Shown piece by piece: positions 7,757 to 17,505 of a stretch of 64,000 nt of DNA. How positions within the stretch are numbered: position 1 is the first letter of the stretch; the number at the start of each line of letters is the position of its first letter. The DNA is from Streptomyces mexicanus (lineage in GTDB: Bacteria; Actinomycetota; Actinomycetes; Streptomycetales; Streptomycetaceae). The DNA is taken from positions 1,043,199 through 1,107,198 of the forward strand of contig NZ_LR732544.1 in NCBI RefSeq assembly GCF_902506575.1, written 5' to 3'. Below the pieces are notes generated by a model. The model worked only from the letters and a program-made list of their open reading frames with translations. It made no database searches and was not told where the DNA came from. The translations under genes and the position numbers were made by a program.

Positions 7757-7929
7757 ACGTCCACCTCCCTGTGCGTCACCGAGCCCTCGTGCCCGGCACA
7801 GGGAGGCTGGCAGATCCGCAGTCCGCACATCCCCGTGTCCCGTCCGGCTCCCCCGGACGAGGGACGCTCGTGCACTCGGGTGACGAACGCGCAGGACCGT
7901 GCGCGGCGCCGCCCGGGACAGATCTTCTC

Positions 7930-7940
7930 CGAAACTTTCG
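7930..7940. promoter_or_regulatory. Xylanase-type operator CGAAACTTTCG, distal copy
   Basis: Perfect 11-bp palindrome CGAAACTTTCG, 160 nt before the GH10 start. The same palindrome is the conserved element found upstream of actinomycete xylanase genes, where it mediates repression. The intergenic DNA is otherwise GC-rich, which makes the A/T core conspicuous. Confidence 0.75.
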
Positions 7941-8024
7941 ATTCCCGCCCAGGAGAGGGATCCCTCCTTCCAGGGCGGACGTCAGGCTTCAGCCATCCTT
8001 CCGGAAGCCTGCGCGAACCATTGA

Positions 8025-9452
<1,428 letters not shown>

Positions 9453-9512
9453 ACGGACGTGCCCGCACAGGACGCCTGAATCCGGCGCCCTGGGGACGGC
9501 GCCGTGAGCACG

Positions 9513-9552
9513 CCGGCCGGCCCGCACCGGACGCACCGTGCGGGCCGGCCGG
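9513..9552. terminator. Bidirectional terminator between xylanase and marR-like gene
   Basis: CCGGCCGGCCCGCAC (9513-9527) pairs perfectly over 15 bp with 9538-9552 around a 10-nt loop. It sits between convergent genes and ends directly before the MarR stop codon. Confidence 0.8.
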
Positions 9553-9996
9553 TCACGGCGCACTCACGAGCGGCGGCTGTCCCCAGTCCGCGGTCAGGCC
9601 GCCGCGCAGGGCCTGGACACCGGCCGCTCCGATGCGCTCGGCCAGCACCGACTCGATGACCGCGATGGTGGCCTGGGCCCGCTCGTGGACCCGCTGCCCC
9701 TCGGCGGTGGTCCGGATCAGCCGGCGGCGCGCGGACCCCGGGTCGGGGACCTGTTCCAGCAGCCCCATGCCGATCAGCCCGTGCACCGCCTGATGGGCCG
9801 TCTGCCGGGTCACGCCCATGCGGCGGGCGAGTTCGGAGACGGTCGTGCCCTCCGCGTCGAGCAGCGCGAACACGGACGCCTGGGCCGTGGTCACCGGCTG
9901 CTCCCCCGCCGCCTCCATGCTCGCGAACAGGGCGTCCTCGAACCAGCGTCTGGCCTCGGTGAAGAGCTGGGGCAGGTTGGCGGCGGGATGGCTCAT
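9553..9996 (-). CDS. MarR-family transcriptional regulator
   Basis: 147 aa winged-helix regulator. The recognition region TTVSELARRMGVTRQTAHQAV (about 51-71) and the wing with DPGSARRRLIRTT (about 84-96) are typical of MarR. It starts 4 nt past the stop of the alpha/beta hydrolase gene upstream on the same strand, so the two are likely co-transcribed, hydrolase first. The ligand is unknown. The convergent xylanase is separated by a strong terminator, so a regulatory link to it is not implied. Confidence 0.85.
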   Translation of the reverse strand: MSHPAANLPQLFTEARRWFEDALFASMEAAGEQPVTTAQASVFALLDAEGTTVSELARRMGVTRQTAHQAVHGLIGMGLLEQVPDPGSARRRLIRTTAEGQRVHERAQATIAVIESVLAERIGAAGVQALRGGLTADWGQPPLVSAP

Positions 9997-10000
9997 GGGG

Positions 10001-10807
10001 TCAGCGTACGCACCGGGCGGCGAAGTCCAGCGTCGCGGTGAAGCACCGCTCGACCTCGGCCTCCGTCACGCCCACCCACAGGTGGTCGCCCCCTGGGACC
10101 GGCCGGAAGTCGACGGGCGCTCCGGCGGCGCGCAGGGCGGCGGCCAGCCGCTCGCCCTGCGCGAACGGCACGATGCCGTCCCGGCTGCCGTGCAGCACCA
10201 GGAACGGCGGCGCGTCCGCCCTCCCATGGGCGACCGGGCTGGCGTCCCGGGCGCGGCCCGGCGCCTCGGCGGGTGCCGCGCCGAGCAGCAGCGCCTCGAA
10301 GGTGGTTCGGTCGCGGGCGTCGCCGTGCCCGGCGTCCTCGGCGAGCCGCACGAGGTCGGTGGGCGCGTACCAGGTGGCGCAGCCGCGGATCGTGGCCGTC
10401 TCCCTGGCGCCGGGGGCCGTCAGGGCGGTCAGCGCGGCGAGATGGCCGCCCGCGGACTCCCCCCACAGGACGGTGCGTGCGGTGTCCAGGCCGAGTTCGC
10501 CGGCCCGGCCGTGCAGCCAGGCCAGCAGGGTGTGCAGGTCCTCGCGTTGCGCGGGGTGGGTGGCCTCTCCGCTGAGCCGGTAGTCGGGGCAGGCCACGGC
10601 GAACCCGGCGCGCACCCACCGGGCGAACGGAGAAGGGCTCCAGTGCCGGAACCGGGGCCCGAGGTCGTCGCGCAGTCCGGTGCGCCAGGCTCCGCCGTGC
10701 ACGAAGACGACGACGGGCACGGGCCCGGACGGCTCCTCGGGCAGCCACAGGTCCGTCTCCAGTGGCCGCCCGCCGTCGGGCACGCCGTAGACGGACCGGC
10801 GGCACAC
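10001..10807 (-). CDS. Alpha/beta hydrolase, esterase/lipase-like
   Basis: 268 aa from GTG 10807, the best start before the fold; the frame stays open upstream into the repeat region, which I do not think is translated. Features are the oxyanion motif HGGAW, the nucleophile elbow GESAGG, a probable acid in HGSRDGIVP and His in GGDHLWVG, as in the hormone-sensitive-lipase/BD-FAE esterase group. It probably hydrolyses small esters in the cytoplasm; no signal peptide is seen. It is followed by the MarR gene after 4 nt. Confidence 0.8.
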   Translation of the reverse strand: MCRRSVYGVPDGGRPLETDLWLPEEPSGPVPVVVFVHGGAWRTGLRDDLGPRFRHWSPSPFARWVRAGFAVACPDYRLSGEATHPAQREDLHTLLAWLHGRAGELGLDTARTVLWGESAGGHLAALTALTAPGARETATIRGCATWYAPTDLVRLAEDAGHGDARDRTTFEALLLGAAPAEAPGRARDASPVAHGRADAPPFLVLHGSRDGIVPFAQGERLAAALRAAGAPVDFRPVPGGDHLWVGVTEAEVERCFTATLDFAARCVR

Positions 10808-11128
10808 CGGCGAGGCAGCGGAGAGGCGACGGCGCACGCGTCGGGGACGCGGACGGACCCGGGGGCGCGCAGGCGCGGGGGTCGCACAGGCGCGGGGGCG
10901 TGAAGGCACCGCGCGCGGGCAGCGCGCGGACGGGATCGGCACGGCAGACGGCCTGGCAGCGCGCGGACGGGGGCGGCAGGGCGGGCGACCCTGCCGCGAG
11001 CACACGAGGTCGGCAGGGCACGCGACCCGGCAGCGAGCGCACGGGATCAGCAGGGCGGGCGACCCTGCCGCGGGCACACGGGGCCGGCAGGGCACGCGAC
11101 CCGGCAGCGAGGGACGGCGGCCCGCCGC
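10808..11128. repeat. Intergenic repeat array with a 74-nt tandem duplication
   Basis: A gene-free stretch between tetR and the hydrolase gene. Positions 10976-11037 and 11050-11111 are near-identical 62-nt copies (3 differences) repeating at 74 nt. Degenerate CAGCGCGCGGACGGG-like units precede them at about 10918 and 10956. Each 62-nt copy contains the small hairpin CAGGG...CCCTG. The pattern looks like a minisatellite. Confidence 0.7.
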
Positions 11129-11740
11129 TCAGGGGGCGAGCACGCCCAGCAGGGCGCGGGCGCACAGGTCGCGGACCTGCTCGCGGGTCAGGTCGAAGCC
11201 GCGCAGCCACTCCAGGCACACGGCCGTGGCGAACGCCAGCCAGCCGCGGACGGCCAGCTTCAGCTCCGGGCGCCCCGCGGCGAGCGGCCCGAACTCGGGG
11301 TCCGCGGCGAGCGCGGCCAGGATCTGCCGCTCCTGGGCGGCCAGGGCCCGCCGGTAGATACGGCGCACGGCCTGGTCACCCGCCGCGTCGGCGCGGTGGA
11401 AGGCACGGTAGCCGTGAGCGTGGGCGCGGACGTACTCCAGGTAGGCGTCCAGGCCCGCCGCGAGCTGTTCGCGCACCGGGACGCCGGGCACCGCCGCGGT
11501 CATCCGCAGCATGCGCTCGCTCTCGCGTTCGACGACGGCCGCGAAGAAGTCCCGCTTGGTCGGGAAGTAGTGGTAGAGCAGGCCGCGCGAGACGCCAGCG
11601 ATCTCGGCGACCTGCTCGATCCACACGTCGTCGTAGGGGCTCTCCGAGAACAGCCGCGCCCCCACCGACAGCAGCTGCTCCCGGCGTTCCCCGGTGCTCA
11701 GCCTGCGGCGCGTGCGCTGCTCCCCCTGGTTCCCGGCCAT
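11129..11740 (-). CDS. TetR-family regulator beside a P450 gene
   Basis: 203 aa. An N-terminal TetR DNA-binding domain (about 18-64) has VAEIAGVSRGLLYHYFPTKRDF, and the C-terminal ligand domain shows no family I can name. It is divergent from the CYP102-like P450 with 135 nt between starts, an arrangement like that of BM3R1 and CYP102 in Bacillus. It probably represses itself and the P450 and responds to a fatty-acid-like ligand, by inference from the neighbour. Confidence 0.88.
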   Translation of the reverse strand: MAGNQGEQRTRRRLSTGERREQLLSVGARLFSESPYDDVWIEQVAEIAGVSRGLLYHYFPTKRDFFAAVVERESERMLRMTAAVPGVPVREQLAAGLDAYLEYVRAHAHGYRAFHRADAAGDQAVRRIYRRALAAQERQILAALAADPEFGPLAAGRPELKLAVRGWLAFATAVCLEWLRGFDLTREQVRDLCARALLGVLAP

Positions 11741-11753
11741 GCCCGCACTTTAC

Positions 11754-11803
11754 TTGACGCCGGTTCAACAACGGGCCCAGACTGAGGAGCACGCTATTGA
11801 ACC
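11754..11803. promoter_or_regulatory. Candidate TetR operator region
   Basis: An imperfect 15-bp palindrome TTGACGCCGGTTCAA lies at 11754-11768, just upstream of the tetR start, and a further TTGAACC at 11797-11803 is the inverted complement of GGTTCAA at 11762-11768. These are the only clear symmetric elements in the divergent intergenic region. Confidence 0.45.
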
Positions 11804-11875
11804 CACGTACAACACACGTTCCACACACGCTGGATCGTCGGAGACCGTCCGACAACGACCCGGGAGAAGAGCGGC

Positions 11876-13570
11876 ATGGCCCAGACCACGACGGGAACCG
11901 GAGTGCCGACGGGGAGCGCGGCGCCCGCGGCGGGGGACGGAGCGCCGGCGGGAGACGGACTGCCGAAAGGATTCCGCGACGCGCGCCTGGGCTGGCCGGA
12001 GCTGCACCGCATCCCGCACCCGCCCCACCCGCCCCCCCTCCTCGGCGACGTCCTGGGCGCCGACCGGCGCACCCCCTTGCAGGACTCGATGCGCCTGGCG
12101 CGCCGCCTGGGCCCGATCTTCCGCCGCAAGGCGTTCGGCAAGGAGTTCGTGTTCGTCTGGGGCGCGCGGCTGGTCGCCGACCTCGCGGACGAGTCGCGGT
12201 TCGCCAAGCACGTCGGCCTGGGCGTGGCCAACCTGCGGCCGGTCGCCGGGGACGGCCTGTTCACCGCGTACAACCACGAGCCCAACTGGCAGCTCGCGCA
12301 CGACGTCCTGGCCCCCGGCTTCAGCCGCGAGGCGATGGCCGGCTACCACACGATGATGCTGGACGTGGCCGCGCGGCTGACCGACCACTGGGACCGCGCG
12401 CTGGCCGCGGGCCGCACCGTGGACGTCCCCGGCGACATGACCAGGCTCACCCTGGAGACGATCGCCCGCACCGGTTTCGGGCACGACTTCGGCTCCTTCG
12501 AACGCGCCTGCCCGCACCCCTTCGTCACCGCGATGGTCGGCGCGCTCTCCTACGCGCAGCGCCTCAACACCGTCCCGGCCCCGCTCGCCCCCTACCTGCT
12601 GCGCGAGGCGAGCCGCCGCAACGCGGCCGACATCACCCACCTCAACGACACGGTCGACGCCCTGGTGCGCGCCCGCCGCGCGGCCGGCGGCGACGGCCGC
12701 GGCGACCTGCTGGACCGGATGCTGGAGACGACCCATCCACGGACCGGCGAACGGCTGTCCGCGCAGAACGTGCGCCGCCAGGTGATCACGTTCCTGGTGG
12801 CCGGGCACGAGACGACCTCCGGCGCGCTGTCGTTCGCGCTGTACTACCTCGCCCGGCACCCGCGGGTCGCGGCGCGTGCCCGGGCCGAGGTGGACCGGGT
12901 CTGGGGGGCCGCGGCTACGCCGGGCTACGAGCAGGTCGCCAAGTTGCGGTACGTGCGCCGGGTGCTGGACGAGTCGCTGCGGCTGTGGCCGACCGCGCCC
13001 GCCTTCGCCCGCGAGGCCCGGCAGGACACGGTGCTGGCCGGGGAGCACCCCATGCGCCGGGGCGCGTGGGCGCTGGTGCTGACGCCGATGCTGCACCGCG
13101 ATCCGGAGGTGTGGGGCCCGGACGCGGAGCGGTTCGACCCCGACCGGTTCGAGGCACGGGCGGTACGGGCCCGCCCGCCGCACGTCTTCAAGCCGTTCGG
13201 GACCGGGGCGCGGGCGTGCATCGGCCGCCAGTTCGCGCTGCACGAGGCCACGTTGGTCCTCGGGCTGCTGCTGCGCCGCTACGAGCTGCGCATCGACCCC
13301 GGCTACCGGCTGAAGGTGACCGAGCGGCTGACCCTCATGCCGGAGGCCCTGCGGCTGCGCCTGGAGCGGCGCACACCGGCGAGCGCGACGGCCGGGGCGG
13401 GGGCCGCGCAGGAGCCGGACCCCGCGCAAGAGCCGGACCCCGCGCAGGAGGCGGACCTGGCGCAAGAGGCGTGTCCGGCCCGGCAGGCCCGGTCCTCTGG
13501 TGTTCCGGAGGCCGGGGACACCGGGGACGCCTCAGCCGCGCGCTGTCCAGTGCACGGGGCGGGTGACTGA
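11876..13570 (+). CDS. CYP102-like cytochrome P450 without reductase domain
   Basis: 564 aa. P450 motifs are AGHETTSGALSF in the I helix, ESLRLWPTAP with ExxR in the K helix and FKPFGTGARACIGRQFA at the heme Cys. These resemble the heme domain of P450 BM3 (CYP102), a fatty-acid hydroxylase, but the FMN/FAD reductase half is absent, as in Streptomyces CYP102B1-type proteins. External ferredoxin or reductase is therefore needed. The C-terminal ~65 residues are an unusual low-complexity tail with AQEPDP-type repeats. Its last 39 nt overlap the convergent pentapeptide gene. Confidence 0.9.
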   Translation: MAQTTTGTGVPTGSAAPAAGDGAPAGDGLPKGFRDARLGWPELHRIPHPPHPPPLLGDVLGADRRTPLQDSMRLARRLGPIFRRKAFGKEFVFVWGARLVADLADESRFAKHVGLGVANLRPVAGDGLFTAYNHEPNWQLAHDVLAPGFSREAMAGYHTMMLDVAARLTDHWDRALAAGRTVDVPGDMTRLTLETIARTGFGHDFGSFERACPHPFVTAMVGALSYAQRLNTVPAPLAPYLLREASRRNAADITHLNDTVDALVRARRAAGGDGRGDLLDRMLETTHPRTGERLSAQNVRRQVITFLVAGHETTSGALSFALYYLARHPRVAARARAEVDRVWGAAATPGYEQVAKLRYVRRVLDESLRLWPTAPAFAREARQDTVLAGEHPMRRGAWALVLTPMLHRDPEVWGPDAERFDPDRFEARAVRARPPHVFKPFGTGARACIGRQFALHEATLVLGLLLRRYELRIDPGYRLKVTERLTLMPEALRLRLERRTPASATAGAGAAQEPDPAQEPDPAQEADLAQEACPARQARSSGVPEAGDTGDASAARCPVHGAGD

Positions 13571-14500
13571 CTCCGGCAGCCGGGTGCCGGCGTTGCCCCG
13601 GGCCGCGTTCAGCTGCGGCTGGGTGAGGAAGAGGGCGCCGGTCAGGTCGGCGTCGGCGAGGTTCGCGTCGCGCAGGTCGGCGCCGATCAGGTCGGCGCCG
13701 CGCAGATCGGCACCGGTGAGGTCGGCGGCGATCAGATAGGCGCCGCGCAGGCTGGCTCCCCGCAGGTCGGCGCCCTTCAGCCGGGCCCCGATCAGGTCCG
13801 CGCCCCGGTGGTCCTTCCCACCGCCGCCCGTCCCCTTGCGCCTTGCTCCGTTCCTCCCGCCGCTCTTCCTGTCCCTCGGGCTCGTCCGGCCGCGTGTCTC
13901 GGCCCGGACCAGCTCGCTGGTGCGCAGCAGCAGGACGTTGATCTCCTGCCGGTGGGCGCCGACGTCCAGTGCGGCCAGTTCCTCGGGCGGCAGCAGGGTC
14001 AGCTCCTCGGTCCGCTCCAGGGCCCGGCGCAGCTCGGGGTGGACGGGGCGGGCGGCCGGCAGGGGCAGAGCCTCGGCCAGGTACCAGAGCAGTTCGTGCA
14101 GGTGCCGGACGACCGGGAAGACCTCGAACATCCGCCGGGCGTCCGCGCGGCCGGCCGACCGCCCGTCGCGCCCGGCGAAGGTGACCTGCGCGACCTTCTG
14201 ACCGGCGCCGAAGCAGTCGTAGACCGTGCAGCCGGTGAAGCCCTGCTGCCGCAGGCGGGCGTGGATGCCGCACCGGTGGTCGCCCTGCAGGTTCGGGCAG
14301 GGCTTGCCCGCGGGCTTGTCGAGCGCGAAGTCCGCGGAGGCCGCGAAGGGCAGGGCCACGCAGCACAGCCCGAAGCAGCGCGCGCAGTCGCCGCGCAGGT
14401 CGGACAGGGCGGGCAGGTCCGGCCGGCCGCCGCGGTCGATCCCCTCGATCGGCTCCGCCGGGTCTATTCGGTCCGTCCCGTCGGCTGTCTGTTCTGGCAT
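13532..14500 (-). CDS. Pentapeptide-repeat protein with N-terminal cysteine-rich domain
   Basis: 322 aa from ATG 14500. Residues ~30-110 hold a cysteine cluster (CARCFGLCC, CPNL, CGIH, CTVYDC) that looks like a metal or Fe-S site of the CxxCxxxCC type. The C-terminus carries about 11 tandem A(D/N)LxG pentapeptides (about 234-290), which should form a right-handed quadrilateral beta helix. Between them is a basic low-complexity linker. Biochemical role unknown. The open frame extends upstream of ATG 14500 but there it reads intergenic repeats. It overlaps the P450 3' end by 39 nt. Confidence 0.85.
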   Translation of the reverse strand: MPEQTADGTDRIDPAEPIEGIDRGGRPDLPALSDLRGDCARCFGLCCVALPFAASADFALDKPAGKPCPNLQGDHRCGIHARLRQQGFTGCTVYDCFGAGQKVAQVTFAGRDGRSAGRADARRMFEVFPVVRHLHELLWYLAEALPLPAARPVHPELRRALERTEELTLLPPEELAALDVGAHRQEINVLLLRTSELVRAETRGRTSPRDRKSGGRNGARRKGTGGGGKDHRGADLIGARLKGADLRGASLRGAYLIAADLTGADLRGADLIGADLRDANLADADLTGALFLTQPQLNAARGNAGTRLPESVTRPVHWTARG

Positions 14501-14697
14501 GCCGCCCACCCTACTGAACCGCCCTGCCGCCGACGGGCCTGCCGACCCGCCGCTACCGGCCCTGATGGGCTGCCCCTGCCAGCGCTGTCGACCGCCGCTG
14601 CCGGTCCCGACGACCTGCCGCTGCCGGCCCCGGTGACCTGTCCACGCCCAGCCCTGTTGACCTGCCGCACCGCCCCCGGCCCGCGGGCGGCCGGTCC
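14501..14697. repeat. Intergenic degenerate tandem repeats
   Basis: About 200 nt between two minus-strand genes, made largely of degenerate CCGCCGCTGCCGG(T/C)CCCG-type units (best copies near 14587-14640). No gene, promoter or terminator is clear. Confidence 0.45.
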
Positions 14698-15561
14698 TCA
14701 GGAGGCGTCCCGGACCGCCGGCCGGCGCAGGAACGCGGTGACGGCCGCCGTGAACCGAGCGGGGTCGTCCCGCCACGGGTAGTGCCCGGCGCCGGGCTGG
14801 ACCACCAGGTCGGCCCGCGGGAACAGACCGGCGTACGCGGCCATCGCGGACGGCGGCGAGTTCACGTCGACTTCACCGGCCAGGACCAGCACGGGGGCGG
14901 ACAGGGTGGCGAGCGCGGCACGGGTGACGTCCGGGTCGTAGGCGCCGGGCGCGCCGTAGACGGCGGCCGCCTCGCTGTTCTTCTGCTCGGCGTCGGCGGC
15001 CTCCAGCGCTCGGGCGGCTTCGTCCCAGCGGCCGTGGAGGAAGGGGGCGATCCTCGCCCAGTGACCGTCCTCCGCCCGCCCCGCCGCGACGTCCTCCAGG
15101 GCGGCGTACCCGTCGGCGAACCACGGCTCGCCCCGGCGCAGGCGTGCCGTGGCCAGACGGGTGTCCACGGTGATCGTCAGGCCGACGGCCGCGACGCTCG
15201 GCGTGATCAGCGCCAGCCGTCCCACGCGTTCGGGGCGGCGGCTCGCGTACAGCGCCGCCAGGTTGGCGCCGGCGCAGTGCGCCAGCAGGTCCACCGTGTC
15301 CAGGCCGAGGTGGGCGCGCAGCGCGTCCACGTCGTCCACGAGCCGGTCGCAGCGGTAGGTCGCGGGGTCCCGCGGCACCTGCGAGGCACCGCTCCCCCGT
15401 AGATCCAGCAGCACCAGCCGCCGGTGGGCGGACAGCCCGCCGAGGTCGCCCAGGTAGGCCGAGGCCCGTACCGGCCCGCCCGGCAGGCACACGAGCGGCG
15501 GACCGTCCCCGCTCACGTGGTAGGCGAGGCGGGTTCCGTCGGGGGCGGTGAAGGCCAGCAT
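14698..15561 (-). CDS. Alpha/beta hydrolase with Cys in the nucleophile position
   Basis: 287 aa from ATG 15561. The fold resembles proline iminopeptidase-like hydrolases: VCLPGGPVRA, LLDLRGSGAS, acid in AGEVDVNSP and His in GAGHYPWRDDP. The nucleophile elbow, normally GxSxG, reads AHCAGAN, so the catalytic Ser appears to be Cys. Dienelactone hydrolases use Cys in this place, but this protein is otherwise PIP-like. It lies 112 nt after the ECF sigma gene on the same strand. There is no strong ribosome site, so it may be leaderless. Confidence 0.85.
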   Translation of the reverse strand: MLAFTAPDGTRLAYHVSGDGPPLVCLPGGPVRASAYLGDLGGLSAHRRLVLLDLRGSGASQVPRDPATYRCDRLVDDVDALRAHLGLDTVDLLAHCAGANLAALYASRRPERVGRLALITPSVAAVGLTITVDTRLATARLRRGEPWFADGYAALEDVAAGRAEDGHWARIAPFLHGRWDEAARALEAADAEQKNSEAAAVYGAPGAYDPDVTRAALATLSAPVLVLAGEVDVNSPPSAMAAYAGLFPRADLVVQPGAGHYPWRDDPARFTAAVTAFLRRPAVRDAS

Positions 15562-15673
15562 GACGGTGACTGTGGCAGCCGACGGGCGTGTGCCGCAACG
15601 GAGTTGCGCACGAACCGCAGGAGCGGCGCCGGTCGGCTGCCCTGAACGGTGGCCGACCCGGCCGGTGCTGCCG

Positions 15674-16618
15674 TCATTTGGCCGTGATCGCCGCCAGGTC
15701 CAGGTGGGCCAGCCGGTCGGGGTCGGCCAGGATGTACAGGTGGGTGATGCGGCCGTCGGCGACGGTGACACCCATGACCGACCGCGGTCCCCCGTCGGGG
15801 GCGTTGGCCACCCCGATGGTGCCGTTGACCAGGACGAGCCGTGCCGTGCCGGCGAACCGGGAGAAGGTGAGTGCCTGCGCGGCCACCGTCCTTGCCCCGT
15901 GGACCACCTTGGAGGCGCCCGTTCCGCGCAGGAGGGCACCGGCGTCCACCCGCAGCACCACGTCGGGGTGGAGCACGGCGACGAGCGCCTCGAAGTCGCC
16001 GCCGCGGGAGGCGGCCAGGAAGGCGTCGAGCACCTGGCGCTGCCGTCCGAGGTCGGTGTCGGTCGCCGGTGTGGCGCCCCGGACCCGGCGCCGGGCCCGG
16101 CTGGCGAGCTGGCGGGTGGCGGCCGGGGTGCGCTCCAGGACCGGGGCGATGTCGTCGAACGGCACCGCGAACAGGTCGTGCAGCACGAACGCCAGTCTCT
16201 CGTCCGGGGCGAGCGTCTCCAGCACGACGAGCAGGGCCAGGCCCACCGAGTCGGCCTGGAGGGCCTCCTGCTCCGGGTCGGTGCGGGGCAGGGGGCGGAC
16301 GACGGGGTCCGGGACGAAGGTGTCGTCCATGGGTTCCTCGCGGCGCGCGCGGCGGGTGCGCAGCAGGTCGAGGCAGATGCGGCCGGTGACCGTGGTCAGC
16401 CAGCCGGCCAGGTTGCCGATGCCGGCGGTGTCGGTGCGGGTGAGTCTGAGCCAGGTCTCCTGGACGGCGTCCTCCGCCTCGGTCAGCGAGCCGAGCATGC
16501 GGTAGGCCACCGCCCGCAGCTGTCCGCGGTGTTCCTCGAAGCACCGTGCGAGTGCGTCCCCTGCACGTGCCTGCCCTGCGGGTGCCTCCCCGTCGGGTGT
16601 GTCCGTCGTCCCGGTCAT
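15674..16618 (-). CDS. ECF sigma factor with SnoaL-like C-terminal domain (SigJ/ECF41 type)
   Basis: 314 aa. Sigma region 2 (about 24-95, RAVAYRMLGSLTEAEDAVQETWLR), region 4 (about 127-180, DERLAFVLHDLFAVPFDDIAPVL), then an NTF2/SnoaL-like domain (about 193-310). In the ECF41/SigJ group the C-terminal domain modulates activity in place of a separate anti-sigma factor. No anti-sigma gene is adjacent. The expected WLPEP-type linker is represented only by FVPDPVV, so subgroup assignment is tentative. Confidence 0.9.
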   Translation of the reverse strand: MTGTTDTPDGEAPAGQARAGDALARCFEEHRGQLRAVAYRMLGSLTEAEDAVQETWLRLTRTDTAGIGNLAGWLTTVTGRICLDLLRTRRARREEPMDDTFVPDPVVRPLPRTDPEQEALQADSVGLALLVVLETLAPDERLAFVLHDLFAVPFDDIAPVLERTPAATRQLASRARRRVRGATPATDTDLGRQRQVLDAFLAASRGGDFEALVAVLHPDVVLRVDAGALLRGTGASKVVHGARTVAAQALTFSRFAGTARLVLVNGTIGVANAPDGGPRSVMGVTVADGRITHLYILADPDRLAHLDLAAITAK

Positions 16619-16691
16619 CGTCTCCCCCCGTCCCCCTGTCGCGTCTTCGTCGCGTCCCTGTGCGTGTCGGTCGTGTCGTGCGCCGGCCGCG

Positions 16692-17450
16692 TCACCGGCT
16701 GAACAGCTCGAAGGCGACGGCCGGTCTGCCGCCGAACCGCCGGCCGGCCTGCTCGGCGGCCGCGGTCAGGAAGTCGCGGGCGTACGTCTGAGGGTCCTGG
16801 TCGGTCAACGCCTCGATGTAGGTGCGGTGTGCCAGCAGGGAGCGCACCGCCCGCTCCAGGCCGGGGGCCGCCTCCACGGCGTGGGTGGGTGTGTCGGTGC
16901 CGGCGACGGCGACCCAGCGCACTCCGTCCCAGGGCTGCAGACCCTGCTCGGCCAGTTCGGGGAAGATCCACCGGTTGCCGGCGTCGGCGGCCGCGTCCAG
17001 GGTGGCGCGGCCCACGGCCACGTGGTCCGGGGTGTTCCAGGCGGTGCCGCCCCAGGTGTCGCGGTGGTTGAGGGTGATGACCAGTTCGGGGCGGTGCCGG
17101 CGGACGGCGGCGGCGATGTCGCGGCGCAGGGCGGTGCCGTACTCGACGACGCCGTCCCGGTGGGCGAGGAACTCCACCGTCGAGACCCCGACGGCCGCCG
17201 CGCCCGCCCGCTGCTCGCGCTCGCGCAGCGGGCCGCACCGCTCGGGAGGCAGGGTGTCGATGCCGGCCTCGCCGCGGGTGGCGAGCACGTAGGCGATCTC
17301 CCGTCCGCCGTCGGTCCAGTGGGCGATCGCCGCCGAGCAGCCGTACTCCAGGTCGTCGGGGTGCGCCACCACCGCGAGGGCGCGCCGCCAGTCGCCGGGC
17401 ATGGGCCGCAGCGCTCCGGGCTCGCACCCGCCGGTCGTGTCACTCGTCAT
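16692..17450 (-). CDS. PIG-L (LmbE-like) N-deacetylase
   Basis: 252 aa, cytosolic. Zinc-site motifs are AHPDD (about 29-33) and a C-terminal HVAVG, and TRGEAG follows the fold pattern of PIG-L deacetylases such as MshB. Members remove N-acetyl groups from GlcNAc-containing small molecules. The context gives no substrate, and mshB itself cannot be claimed. It lies 73 nt from the ECF sigma gene. Confidence 0.88.
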   Translation of the reverse strand: MTSDTTGGCEPGALRPMPGDWRRALAVVAHPDDLEYGCSAAIAHWTDGGREIAYVLATRGEAGIDTLPPERCGPLREREQRAGAAAVGVSTVEFLAHRDGVVEYGTALRRDIAAAVRRHRPELVITLNHRDTWGGTAWNTPDHVAVGRATLDAAADAGNRWIFPELAEQGLQPWDGVRWVAVAGTDTPTHAVEAAPGLERAVRSLLAHRTYIEALTDQDPQTYARDFLTAAAEQAGRRFGGRPAVAFELFSR

Positions 17451-17505
17451 GCGGGAAGACTAACCGCGGCCACCGACAATCCGGCTGACGGGACGTCGCG
17501 GGCGC

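Noticed and set aside
10808..11095. N-terminal extension of the 10001-10807 hydrolase
   Set aside because: The extra 96 codons read repeat DNA as Pro/Arg/Ala-rich sequence foreign to the family.
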